64,000 bases of DNA from Echinarachnius parma (taxonomy: Eukaryota > Echinodermata > Echinoidea > Clypeasteroida > Echinarachniidae). The stretch is taken from contig JBAMJV010001824.1 in assembly GCA_037951105.1 (NCBI GenBank), forward strand, positions 62,001-126,000. The letters are read 5' to 3'. The position numbers were made by a program, and so were the translations under genes. This document shows, piece after piece, positions 1 to 14,000 of this stretch (its first letter is position 1; the number at the start of each line of letters is the position of its first letter). Under the pieces are notes generated by a model. It did no database searches. It saw only the letters and a list, made by a program, of their open reading frames with translations, and was not told the DNA's origin.

Positions 1-186
1 GGCCAACACTCTCAGCTCGGCAACATCGCCCGTTGTACCGATGGTGGCACCACGGTCCGTGCGCGTGGTTCCTGGGTTCACGATGCGAGTCAGCCGGATA
101 AAACTGGTCTCGTCCAGCTCTGGGATGTCATCGGCAAGAACGGTGAGCACAAGGGGTGCGGTGGATACCCCATCTGGGAATTCAAT
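1..186 (-). CDS. ADGRV1: ADGRV1 exon 54 (cut by window edge): Calx-beta
   Basis: Residues 3716-3777 ([33 protein letters not shown]). Acceptor TTATCCAG at 187-188; phase 0 in. The exon is still open at position 1. Confidence 0.9.
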   Translation of the reverse strand, partial: MEFPDGVSTAPLVLTVLADDIPELDETSFIRLTRIVNPGTTRTDRGATIGTTGDVAELRVLA

Positions 187-3100
187 CTGGATAAGAAAAG
201 GAAAAGGTTTTGTGTGAAAGCATGAAGAACACTTACGATATTGCAATAATTGTTTTTTAATGAATCAAACTGCAACTTGCATACAATTGACAACCATGTA
301 CCCTTACCTTATATTACTTTATCTCACTTATTGGGGAAAAAAGAAGAATGACACTTGGTGTGAAACTTTGTATTTTCCTTCACACAATGGGGTACCAAGA
401 GGGGTTGAACCTGAATATGATTTAGTTAGTAACATAAACTTGTCCAATATCCATAGCTGCCAGCTGAGCTATGGCCACCCATCCTACCATCACCATCACC
501 TCCAGCCCAGTTGTACCCTCTTCCTCCCCCTCCCTGGGATTATACTAACCTGTGCAGTGAGTGGCCTGATGTCAGTAGCCATAAGCTGACCAATGGCCTC
601 CCATTCTACCACCACCACCACCCAGTCCAGCTGTACCCCCTCCCTTCTCCCACCCCCAACCTGTCCAGTGAGTGGTTTAAAATTGTATACCCCCCCCCCC
701 CCCCCCCCCCATCCCTCTCTGGGCATATACTGACCTGTCCAGTGAGTGGTCTGATGTCAGTAGCAGCTAGCTGACCAGTGGCCTCCCACTCCACCACCAC
801 CAGACCAGCAGTCCCAGCCAATCTCTCCACTGTTAGCACGACCGGGGTGTCCGATGACCCTTCCTCAGCTTGTACCGACATCGACGATGCTGCAAAGACA
901 ATGATGCCATGGGCATCGTCATTGGATAGGATGGTGACCACCACTTCGCTCTGTACCCCCAGCTCGGCTCCGTTTGTTGGACTGGAGAGGACGAGGCTGA
1001 ACGTCTGGTCATCCTCTGGGGTTACGTCATCCAAGATGGACACGCCGAATGTAAGCTGTGTGTCTGACGGAGTGAATGTTAGCCGAGTCGACCTGGTAAG
1101 GATAGGAACAAGAGGAGAATTACGATTAGCAAAATTATGGTTGAAGGCATTTTGAAAGAAATTGTTTAATGAAATAATGATAATTATAGGTCATTTTATT
1201 TTCATTAAAATCATTCATCTATTTTAGAGTCAAACAGAATTTATAACAGAGGCAAAATTACTAACACTATCATGTACATGTAACACTATCATAAAGACTA
1301 TGTTTGAACGAGTCAATGGAAGGAGAGTTCTTAATCCAGTTCCCTATGAAAGGCTATAAAGAACCTACCATGGAACAAAGTCAGCATCCTCAGCCACACT
1401 TGTCATATGATAGATGGCCGACATGTCGGGCAAGCCACCAGCTCCATAGCTGGCTGCAGCCAGCAAAGGCTCCATTTGACCTCCGACCTCAACCGGAACT
1501 AGGGCATATGCTGGGTCAGAGGTCAAGGAGAGGTCAAATCTAGAGTTGAATGCGTTCCAGTCATAGATGGCCGACTGACCGGCTGTGTTAGCGATGGCCA
1601 TGCGTATGGTGCCGTCTGACGTAAGGAAGACTCGCACGGACTGGGCCCCTTCTGAAGGGAGGGACTGGTGCAACACATACTGTGATGTGACGGGGCTCCA
1701 CTGGTAGATGACACTATCTACAGCCATGCTGCCAACTGAAATTGAAAAGAACACAAAATAAAGAGATATCAAATACTGAGGTCAATAAAAGAGAGAGAGA
1801 GAGAGTGTGAAAAGACGTGAAAACATTCATGAATATTCTCTGGTTTACTACAAAATTACTTAGCCTCAGGATTTTAGTTCAACAATGATGTGGCATTAAT
1901 AGTGATTTCCTTGATTTGTTCAATTCAATACTTCTGGAATTAGAAGTAACATGTACAGTGTTCAAACAAACAGATTATGTTTATAGTACCACATACATGC
2001 AAATGCTCATACATTTAAGTTCATCATAATATAAAACCATTTCAACTTGCAAAACTGCAATTTCCTTTGCAATTCTGCTATTATTACAAACACAAACATA
2101 TTTGTTTGTACTATCTTACCATTATCTCTGCTATTGGTGATGGCTAGATAGCTATTTGATCCGATATCAAAGGCAACAATGTCCGTAGCACCTGATGTAG
2201 ACAGCTGCTGCACCTGAACTAGGTTACCACTCTGCCACTCATACACAACAGACCTGCAATCAAAATAATAGTTCAAGTTTTAATTGTATTCAATCAAACA
2301 TAAACAATATGTAAAGTATATGTATACAACGTTGAAAATGTCACTATACATCAATGTATGTTACAAAATGATGATAATAATAATTATTTGCAGTTATTTC
2401 AATTTTCATGCACATAATAGTTCAATACAAAGTCTTTATCAATTCTAACACACTTGTTATGTCTAATATAGAGAAATAAAAGAGTCGATGACAAGTAGGA
2501 GTGGAATGTGTGTACAACTGCATAACATTCAATGGCTGACAGAATGCAATGCTCTGCACAAAACTGCCAAAAGTCCACAAATAGATGAGCGAGCTAGACA
2601 GTGACGAGGAAATTCCACATTTTACTTACATGATCTGATATGAGGCCAGTGAGGAGTCGTAGTAGTTAGCTACCGCAAGGTACTGGTTGCCATTAACGGT
2701 GAACCCATCTACGGCTGAAGCCCCATTGGACGTGAACACAGAGCTCTGTGCAAAAATGACTCCAGTCCACACGTAGATGAGCGAGTTGGATAGTGACTGG
2801 CCCGTGTTGCTGGACTGCTGCGTGATGGCGAGGTAGGTGTCTGAGCCGAGGTTGAAGAATTCTACATCCGATGCTCCTATGGTCGGGATATCTTGAATCT
2901 GAGAATAGGAACATTTTGATAAAATTTAAGATGACACTCACTGGAGAACTCGCCCTTACCACGGTGCTAAGTTGCCTACTTTCCAATGTTACTGCAATCG
3001 CACACTCTACTTGCTAATTGCTAAAGTTTTGACAATTACATTCATCCAATGAAAAATTACCACAGACATTAACCATTTAGCTCCCTAAATGTACAAAAGA

Positions 3101-6100
3101 TTCCCCCCTTAAATCACACAAGAGCCCCCATAATTTTCAAATAGTTCTATGTACAACAAATAACAATGGGCTGACTTTTGCCCAAAAGAGGCCTCAAGAA
3201 TCATAAAAGAGCCCCAAGACTTTTATGTAAAACAACTTACAATTTACTAAATTTTAAATCAATCAAGCTTGAAAAGCAGCATAAAAAGATGACATTCTAT
3301 TCAATTTTTTCTCCCTGATTAACTCACCACTGTGAATGTGTCATCACTGTTGAGCCGGTAGATGCGGGAGGAGGTCTGGCGACGCCCACTCTCTCCCATG
3401 TTTGCTATGGCAACCAGGGTTGTACCGGAGACCACGGTTGATGCTCCCCTCATAGCTCCATCGGTCTCTAGCGTCTGAAAAAATGCAAAATAATTATAAT
3501 CAAAAAGTTGAAAAAAGGAATAACAATTATTTGTTACGTAATAAAGCGCAATTCAAAGGAGTCTTTACGTTATCATTATTACCCCATTCAACTCATTAAC
3601 ACTACAATCATTCCAGCATTCGGACTGCCCCTTGTCCTTTGTACTTGGGAGTTTTCCACAGAGTGACCCGTTGCACGCATATCATCCTTCCTGGTCCCCA
3701 TTTATATATCTTACTTAATTATTGTACATAATGTATTTTAGAACAGAAGTTACTATGTTTTAGAACAGGGGGTGTATTCTGAAAACGATTTTAAGTTAAA
3801 ATTTATTGTATCTACGTCATATCAACGTCACTAAAATATATTTGAGCAAATCGTTATTCCTTAAGTATACATGTAGTTTGATATTTTAGTGACGTAGATA
3901 TAAATTTTAACTTAAAATCATTTTCAGAATACACCCCCAGAAGTTACTGTTACTTCTGCATGCACAATATACACATGCAGTATGATATTGTTCAAATTAT
4001 TGTATGCGTCGTTTCATGAATTATTTTATGAAAGCCAAATAAATCTTAATTCAGATATCCATACCTGCACTGGCACAAAGACCCCTTGCCACTTGAACAG
4101 CACTGATCCCATCACATTACTGCTATCAGCTGGTCCCTCAGACCCATCACTGTTCACCCCTGTGGCGAGTGGACCGGTCCTTGCATCACTGATGAGTAGT
4201 AGGTAGGTCATTCCATTGCTGGTGAAGGGGTGCCAGGACCTGACACCAACCCCTGTGATATTCTGGGTTGTTCCAAGTACAGCGGTCGCTCCATCTAGTA
4301 ATCCAAAGAGTAGAACAGAAAATCAAGTGACTGTTTGAAGTCGTTTGAAGTGCAGAGTGAGCATTATATTGCCCCATATATCCATACTTTCATGTGCATC
4401 ATCTTAATTAGCATTTTCCGGTTAACAACAAGAGTTTACTGTGCATCAGGAATTCATTTCTTAAATATGATTTGGCTTATAAAATAATGATTTCTATGAT
4501 ATTTTTTCTTCATACATTTCCATTTCCATTACCCCATATTACATTTAAGTGTCCAATACCTCTAAGAATGTACATTATGTTAGAATGTTAGAATTATTAT
4601 CACATAAAATAAATCAAAGTTCCCTGGTCTTACCCGATGAGATTGCAGTACCCGGACGGGTTGCGACATCCACAGTTACTGTACCGATGCTGCCCCCTCC
4701 TCTCTCAACAGTGAAATACACTGTCCCACTGGACTCCTCCACTTCAACAACAGGGGAGCTGAAAAATATGATCAATTAAAGTTACATGTAAAAGACAGAA
4801 ATGACATAATAAAATGTAATTGCACTGGTAAGGGAAGATTAGCTTTCTTCAATGAATGTTTTATTGATTAGAAAACATAATTATGAAATAAATATTCTCT
4901 CATGGCAATTTAATTTCTTTAAAGAATATTAAATCAAAATAATATCTTTAATGTTGCGTCTTTATATGATCAATTAAAAAAAAAGAACACTGCATTCACA
5001 TTGCAGCACTTAGCTCATATGTAGTGAATGGGGAGTTGGCAGGAATGTATTCCTTGGAATACTTCATGTGCTTCAGGGCAGCTTTGCTAAATCCATGATA
5101 ATAAAATATACATTAGTATTGCACAGTTCAATATACACTTTACATGTAAGTCATCAATGTTTTAATATTCATTTGAAAATGTTTACCTCGATCCGTATGG
5201 GAATATCTGCATGGAGCCGTACGGTGCATCACTCTCTCTGATGATGATGGTACGGTTAGTTGGGCTACCCAGTGTAGCGCCACCTACTGGTTCATGCAGT
5301 ACAACCTGGAATGTCTCCTGAAGTTCGGGAATGTCGTCTGGTACGGCATAGATTTGCAGAACCTGAAGAAAGAAGGAATAATTATCATAGATGTAGATTG
5401 TATTTATGATTTGTGTTTACAGTAATTTAAACAAATTTATGTAAAGATTAAGAAAACATGGACAATACGGAATGAGGGTGTTTTCTTTTCCTCTTTCAAC
5501 CCTTCTTACTGTCAGAATGTCATTGAAATAATAATAACAATTACAATAATAATAATAGTAGTAATAATAATAATATCAATGATAATAATAATAATATTGA
5601 TTATAATAATAATACTAATAATAATAGTGATAATTATAATTATAGTACTAATACAAATTATAATACAAATTATAACAATTATATTAATAATAACAATAAT
5701 AAAAAAATGATAAAAATAACAACATACATAACAATGATAATAACAATAAGCACCCTTCTAGCTCTCAAAGGTCTTTAAATACTCACAGCGGCTTGCATGC
5801 CGGCAGGGAAGGTCACATATCCAGTGGTGGGAGATAAATCACCCGCTCCACCAATCACCTCAAACGGGATGCTGATTTGACCGAACGTCCCCCGGTCTCG
5901 CAGCACAGCAAACCGAGCCACGCTATTGGCTGTCGAGGTGGCCGTGGGCTCGTCAATGATGATGGTGTCCAAGCCAACAAAGTACACTATGCCGAAGGCA
6001 TCGTCATTGGCCGATATTGTAATGACCACTGAAAAAGAATAAGATACGCCAAAGGGATTGTCATTGGTGATATTGTAACGTCAACTCGATAAAAAGAAAA

Positions 6101-9100
6101 TACATGCTGTCAAAGCAATAATCATCAGTGATATTGTAACAACAACTGACAATTTTTTTTTAGAAACACAATCATTTTGTTTTCACTATCAGAAAATCAA
6201 TGTTAACATGGTTTAACAAATACAAAATTGTTGGTTTTGGATCCCTTGAAAAACAATTATAGCTTTTACATTTGTATAAATGAATACAAACAAAATAATA
6301 ATATTAAAATGATAACAGATTTCAACTTACATCTGATGGGATCCCCGAGGTCCAGGCCTCCTGTCGGGTTGTTCAGGATCAGTTCTAGAGTCTCGTCACT
6401 CTCAGCCTCGGCATCATTCACTACGGTCAGGGTCACCGTCTTGGAGCTTTCACCATCGGCAAACGTCAGCACCTACAGTACATTCATGAGAATTTTGTTT
6501 TAAACTACAAATTGGTAATGTGTTCAATAGGCAATCAATGAGACATACATGTACGTCAGTCTCAAATATAGTCATTAAAGCACTATAAATGACATCCTGA
6601 TTGACCAGTCAGTGGTTCACAGCAACTTAAGCAAATGAAAGAGTGCCTTCATCTATATGTGACCCGCTATAGCAAAACGCTGCACTTGTTTGGTAATTCA
6701 TGTTTTGAAGAAATGGGCATTTTACGTTCACACAATGTGTGTAAAAGACCTATAATTGAAAGTAAAATTGAAACAATCATATCTTCGCCAATTATTGACC
6801 AATTAGTTAGAACAAAGTATCAAATGAAAGCTTGTGATGAGGCCTTTCTAATGGTGAGACAAAGCTCCATTTTGATTTTTACCGACAAGTGCCGGGTTTT
6901 GCTATAGCCGGTCACATATGACGCCATCAATCAAAAACAGCCATTATAGCGTAACATCATAACAAATGTGCCCCCCCCCCCTGCCCCCACACCAATCAGT
7001 CCAACCACATTACACCACTGAAGTGACCATAACAATAAAACACTGCACAATTGTTAGTTACAAACATTAGTTGGCACAATTTGTTTTCCATATTGGAAGA
7101 CTCTTACCTGGTCGGTGAACTGGTAGTCTACCCCTTTTCTAGCTTCAATAGGCTGACTGTAGATGAAGATAGACACTGCTCCGTAGGTGCCTTGGTCCCG
7201 AAAGATAGTCAGCTCAACTGATCCAACATCTTCTGATACTGTCATACTGTAATAGCAAGAATAAATTAATAGCTTTAGTAATATTGATAGTTAATAGTAA
7301 GAGTCTTGCTAGTTTCAATAGGCTGATGGTACATGAAGATAGACACCACTCCGTAGGTGCATTGGTCTCGGAAGATAGTCAGCTCAACTGATCCAACATC
7401 TTCTGATACTGTCATGCTGTAATAGCAAGAGTATAAGTAAGCCTTAGTAATAGTGATAGTTATAGTAAGAGTCTTGCTAGCTTTGATAGGCTGACTGCTG
7501 ACCGCTCCATAGGTGCCTTGGTCTCGGAGCTTAGCTCAACTCATCCCACATGCTCTGACACGGTCATGCTGAAATAGTAGAAGGAATATTAATGATAACA
7601 TTAAATAAAAGCAGTAGTAGAAATAGTACAAGTAAAACCATCATAGTAAGCATCTTCTGAGCCTTGATTGGTTGAGACAATGCCTCCAGGTGCTGACCTG
7701 CCAAGAAAAGACTGGGTCACCCTGAACAGGCTCCGTACTGGAATTGGCAGATTCAACGCCAACATGCACCGCTGGGGGCTTAGACCCTCTCCTGCCTGCA
7801 CCTGTGGCTCACCTGAGCAAACACCCACATCATCTACGAGTGCCCCATCCTCGACCCACCAGACCCAAACCCCAACTTTAACAACTTGGACCCCGACATA
7901 ATTCATTGGATACAAAATTTGCGCGATGTTACTTAGTTGTTGAAGCTGCTTCAAACGAAAGAAGAAGAAGAAGAAGAAGAAGAAATACATGTAGGTGTCT
8001 CCACAAATTACTATTTGTCTTGAAGGAGAGTCAGCCCAACCTTGATGAAGTGATATAGTGTCTTTATCACAATTTGTACAACACTTAAGTAGACAGGAAC
8101 TTTTCTTTGAATATGTATGTCAGTAGCTTAGCAACAGAGCAATTCCATGATTGTGTATTTTGAAGTAAAACGAGATCTCACCTTGTTGATGATGTGTTGA
8201 ATCTGATGACACCCTGTGTTCCATCGTTGGCTGTGATGGTAACCTGTGCTACAACATCAGCAGTATCTGGTAGAGGCAGAGAAAAGATACAGTTTAGAAA
8301 TTAAAAGCTTTGCTCCAACCAATAAATCATACAAGTGAATGATTCATGCTAGAGTAATTGTAGAATTCTATCTATACTCAACAATTCTTTTTTTTTTCCG
8401 GTCCAAAATACTATGCAACTTAAATCAATGCAAGAATATTTATTGGAGTAGATATACCTACTCAAACAAAAAAAATTAGCTGGGTAATCATAATGAACAT
8501 TTTCAATTTTGTTTATATACTAAACAAATAGTAAAAAGGTAAATATACAAAATACCTCAAAATAGTGCATAAAATCCTTACATAGGCATAACACTCATGG
8601 TGTATCTTACCAAGTGTAGGTGGTGTGAGACTATCCCCACTGCCGATCAGCGCCACCGAGTCCAGGGAGACCAGGAACACCTCGTCCAGCTCCGGGATCT
8701 CATCCTCGTTGATCTGGATGCTGATTGGCTGAGAGGACGAGCCGTCTGGGAAGTCAACCGACCCCCGTGCTCCGACAAAGTCCTGTCCCTCCGAGGCTCT
8801 CTCATTGGCTGGCAGGCTGGGGTCTAATGCTCCACTGGCTATGGTGTATGACACGCGCACCATTCCTGTGAAGACAAACGATAACAATAACAATAGTTAT
8901 AATAATAATATTAAAAACAATATCAAGATAGTAATAATGATAATAATACAAATTATGATAGTTATTTTAATAATAATAGTATTAATATTAAAAAACAACA
9001 ACAACAATAATAATAATAATAACTGTCCATAATTTGAATGCATACAATAGAAGATTGACGCGCCTCAGAATAAACCTTTTTAAATTGATGGCGCAATAGA

Positions 9101-11017
9101 AATGCTGGTCTATTATTATTATCATTATTAATAAGCAGGAAAGCAAGGAACGTACCGATAGCCCCATACTTCCTCTCCACAAAGAGTTGTACGGTCGTGC
9201 TTCCCTCTGCCGTGGTCACATCAAGGGATCCCTGAGCAAAGCTGAACACACCATGAGGCTCATCACTCGCTCCAATGTTGATTGACGCACTCGCTCCCTG
9301 GGGATCTATGGATGCAGCACCGGTGGGCGACACACCTAGATAAAAATAAGGGTATCAATCAAAATGTATTAGCTATCAAAAGTAAATGTGGTATAGCTCC
9401 GCCAACAACAATATCAAATACTCCTTCACATTGACTAATTTGTTCTATTACTTTTGTACATGTACATAAACATCCTAAGAAAATTACACATCAAATGCAA
9501 CATGAAGCATGTTCTGGATAGTAACTTCTACTAAGGTTGACACAAGATTCATTGGATCATAATCTGAAGTATCAGATGGCAAAGCAGTGTTACCTGTGGT
9601 CTGAGCATTGGAGATCACCACCTGGAAGTTCTCGTTGGTTTCCGGGGTTTCATCCGGCAGAGACTCCAGGGTTATCACCTTCATCAGCTCCTCCTATGCA
9701 AAAAAAAAACACGTACAAATTTGAAAAAGTGAAGCTATTTGGCACTTAAAACTTGCCCAATAGCCTCGACAAAATTACTTTGCTTTTTCACTCATTACTC
9801 AGTCATATACCATTAATTTACCATGGAATATTCAAACATCACTCAGTGGACATATCAGCTCACTCAACACATTTTTATTAACCCTTCATCCGTTTTTGCA
9901 ACAAAGTTACTAGTTCACTTTAAACCACCTCATACATGAGTGACATATTAACTTACCTCTTTGAAGGAAACCTGGCCGCTGGTCACCCTGAATGACAGTG
10001 TCGGGTCAAGTCCCTGTAGACTCTGAATCGACCAATCAATGGTCACCATGCCCATGCCTGGTGACGTCCGCTCTATAGTCACGTTGAAGGCTTCACCTGC
10101 AAGAGAAATTAATATTATCATCAATTGCTATTTTCCAAAAAATTCTTATTGTACATACTGTAAAATGCCTTCTCCATAGAGTTAATTTGAATGAGTGTGG
10201 AGGTCTAGTCCCTCTAGACTCGGTATCGACCAATCAACATTCACCGTGCTCATGCCCTGTGATGCTTGTTCTATAGTCATGTTAAGCCACTTCTTTAATA
10301 AAATGAAATATTTATACCAAATTGAAATGTCCAATCACCCATGTCCCATGTGGATAGAATACTCTACTGTTATTGAGTAATGGTAATATGACATTACAGT
10401 ACTTAGGTGACACAAGTTACTGTATGAAAAGGTATAACCGGCAACTATTATGATATTCAATCATGCAAACTCTCAATGGAAATTTATGGTTTCACCAACA
10501 GATGACTTTGAAATACTGTACATGTACATGTATGTCGGTGTGTTACAAAAGAGTTGTATTTATCCTAAAAGCTTTTGACCCTACCTTCATCGATGATGTA
10601 TGAGAGCTGGGAGAAGCGTAGGATCCCTGCCACAAAGTCGTTAGCCAGGATGATAATGGTGACGTTACTATCAGGCCCCAGCACACTGCCTCCTCCAGGG
10701 TTGTACAGCTGGGCCACGAAGCTTTCATCTATCTCAGGGATCGAGTCATCTCGGATACCGATGTTGATCACTAAAGAAAGAAATTAAGATAAGATAGCTT
10801 TCAATTAAATTATGTTATTGAAGTTTAGGACTGGTGATTATTAAATTTGCTGCGATGCCCAGCACACTACCTCTTCCAGAGTTATACAGCTGAGCCAAAA
10901 AGTTTACATTTTCTAGAGTTGGAAGAAGTATGTATATAAGTCCAATGCCTCTTTCGCCGTCGTCGTCATTGCTGTCGCCGTCGTCGGCATCGTCATCGCC
11001 ATCGCCATCGCCATCAG

Positions 11018-11052
<35 letters not shown>

Positions 11053-14000
11053 CCATCATCACCATCATCACCACCATCACCACCATCATAACCATCATCA
11101 TACTCATCATCATCATCATCATCATCATTATCAACATCATTGTCATCCTTCTCCTCCTCCTCATCATCATCATTAGCAGCAGAAGCAGCAGCAACATTAT
11201 CATTGCCATCATCATCATCGTAATAATCATCATCATTATCAATCTGATCATTCGTAGATATTTGTTGTACATTATACCTTGTCTAGTCTGTCCCGATGTG
11301 AATGTGAGAGTGCCTCCACTGGCTGAGTAGTCTGTGCCTTCAGTGGCTGTCCCCACTGCAATCCTCCAGCCAATCGTTACCTCCCCAATGTTACCACCTA
11401 TAAAGAAAACGTGGCAATATGTCAAAATATGTCATTCTCATATTATGTCAGCACAGTCTGAAGTATTTTCTAAACATTTTCAGAACTTTTCACATTTTAA
11501 GGAAATGTTTTTTTTTAATGTAACAAAAGTCATATTCACATGGTCAAATAAAGATCAATCATACAGTGGTTTAAGTAAAGGCATTGTGATATTCGATGCA
11601 ATTAACAATAAATATCGCTATGATCTTTTCTTCCTCTTTGTGTCAACATGGTCTAAATGTTTAACTTCAATGGTCTTTTATTTGTTCAAACTATTGTCAA
11701 CAAGATTTTCCTAAACCCTAATTATTTACAAGTTACCTCCTCTCTCTACAATGAGTTCCACACTGACACTAATGCCCGGTTGTTCCTGTACAGTCAGTAT
11801 CTGTCCTCCGTCCAGTGCATCGGGGCTGTTGCTATACAGTCTCCACACCCCGTTAGCATCGTCGTTGTTCTCTATGGTAACCCTGGTTGTCTGACGCTCG
11901 CCAAGCGAGGGCAGGTTTGGCGGGATAGGACTGGAGTTGAGTACTCGCACCGACAGCAGCCTCAGCTGTAGAAATTTATATAAACATTGTTTCATAAACT
12001 AAATATAGAAATTTGCATTATTACATAATCTATCATATACTTGTATTGCAAAAGTACCTCTTGACGTTCACAAGCAAAAGACTTACATTAACTTTAACAA
12101 ATTAAATTAAGAAAAGATAACATTACAAGATTTTTTTGATGATATTTTGCATATTTTGTTATAATGTCAAACACTGATTTGACTTTTATTGATCAAACAG
12201 ACAAACAGCATCCTATGAGAATGCAACCATAGTGTAGCACACAGGGTGCAAACAACTTAGTGAAACATCAAAATGAAACAGACAAAAGGAACAAGAATAT
12301 GAAAAGGAGAAGAAAGAGAAAATAAGAGAGAGAAAGTGATTATGTACGTACATGATCAAGATGTAACCTCCTTTAGTTATATGTACTAGATTTTCTATTT
12401 CTACAATTGTTTTTCTTCTCTATTATTTCTAATAAGCATCGATACATTGCTAATCTAATGTAAATATGCAAGTACTCTCTGATGGTCAGACTATACTTGT
12501 AATAGTCTTAACTTAATCAAAATGTCCTCATGCTAGATAGTACTTCTACTTACTGCAAAAGCTTCATCCTGTTCAGGCAGTGTGTCATTGAGGATCGAGA
12601 CATCAGCAAAGCCTGCCGACTCCCCCTCAGAAATTAGGAACGTCCCACTGGAGATAGGGTCGTAGTCAACTCCTGCTATAGCAACACTGGCATACAGGGC
12701 TTGGGTCTGAGTAAAAAATAAACAGAAAAGGTACTGAAATAATATATGACAAGATCAATATATAGAAATGATATATATACAGCTTTAAACATCTCCATAA
12801 ACATGCCTAGATATAAGTAATTATATTCCACATACTAAGAATCTTGCTCTACGATTGGTCAAAAGTTAATCACGTGATGAAATATAGTTTTGCCCATTCG
12901 TTACACTCTGTAGATATCTTGGGTGAAAGTGCGTTGCACTCACTAGATAAAAAGTACTATCTACACTCCGCGGTTGCATGCCATTGAATTGAATACCAAT
13001 AAGTGGCGCGATAACTCTATGCGCGCGGTTGCATTGAATTGCTGTGGAGAGTGTGTATTCACATTCCGCACTATTCAGCAGACCATACATAGAAGACGAC
13101 TCCAACACTGCCGTTGTATTGTAGGTATGGTAGTACCGGGTACGGTACCGTCTGCTTCATTTAATACGGGATTTGAATAACCACACACTGCATGCAAAAT
13201 GCACGGTCAATTCAATGCAACCGCGGATGTGTGTGTGTTGCGCGAATTACAAATGTAATGCGTACTTTGCAATATGTATCGTACACCGCTTGCCATGACT
13301 CTGACGTTTAGACTTTAGAACGTTGACTTATGAACTGTTTTAGTGTTTCATCATCATTGATTACAATTTTCTTGGAGTCTGACTTGGAGTTGGAGTTCAC
13401 TTTCATTTTATATTGGAATAGCCATTGTTGGTAAGTAGATCAAAGTCTAGTAGTGCCGGTAACTGTAGTGTTACTGTTAGTGTTGTTAGAACTAGTCTAG
13501 GCCTAGACATTAAAAACAGTTTAAGTTGTCTTTCTCGTAGACCTAGCTACCAGTGAAATGTTTCCAATGTAGAATATAAAGCAAATAATCACCTTTTGGT
13601 TTCAGGCAATGGCAAACCATCACTTCCTCGGCAATCTGAATGTATACGCTATCTTTCCTCAGCTTCGCTTCGGAAAGATAGCTACATCCAGATTGCCTCG
13701 GAAGTGATAGATTGTGCCATTGCCTTCACCAACGGTAATTATTTGCTTATTGAACCCCAGGTGAATGCTTGCAGCTGACATCATCTTTTACACAACCTTC
13801 ACCATTCCCTCGACATCGCCTTTTGTCACACTGACCATGACCTTCATAATGTCTTTGACACTCACCTTGACTGTGTCCTTGACATGGCCCTTTAAACTGA
13901 CCTTGACCTTCATAATGTCCTTGACACTCACCTTGACCATGTCCTTGACATACAGCATGAACCCCGTGTTAAGGTCAACATCCTCAGTTCCTGAGGACAC

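Noticed and set aside
9484..9593. Extension of exon 39 to the end of its open frame
   Set aside because: Breaks the phase with exon 40; the GTAACA donor at 9593 fits and leaves the usual NAQTTG to GVSPTG junction.
10913..11425. Met-rich open frame on the minus strand
   Set aside because: Produced by the ATC/GAT trinucleotide satellite; only 11278-11397 within it is a real exon.
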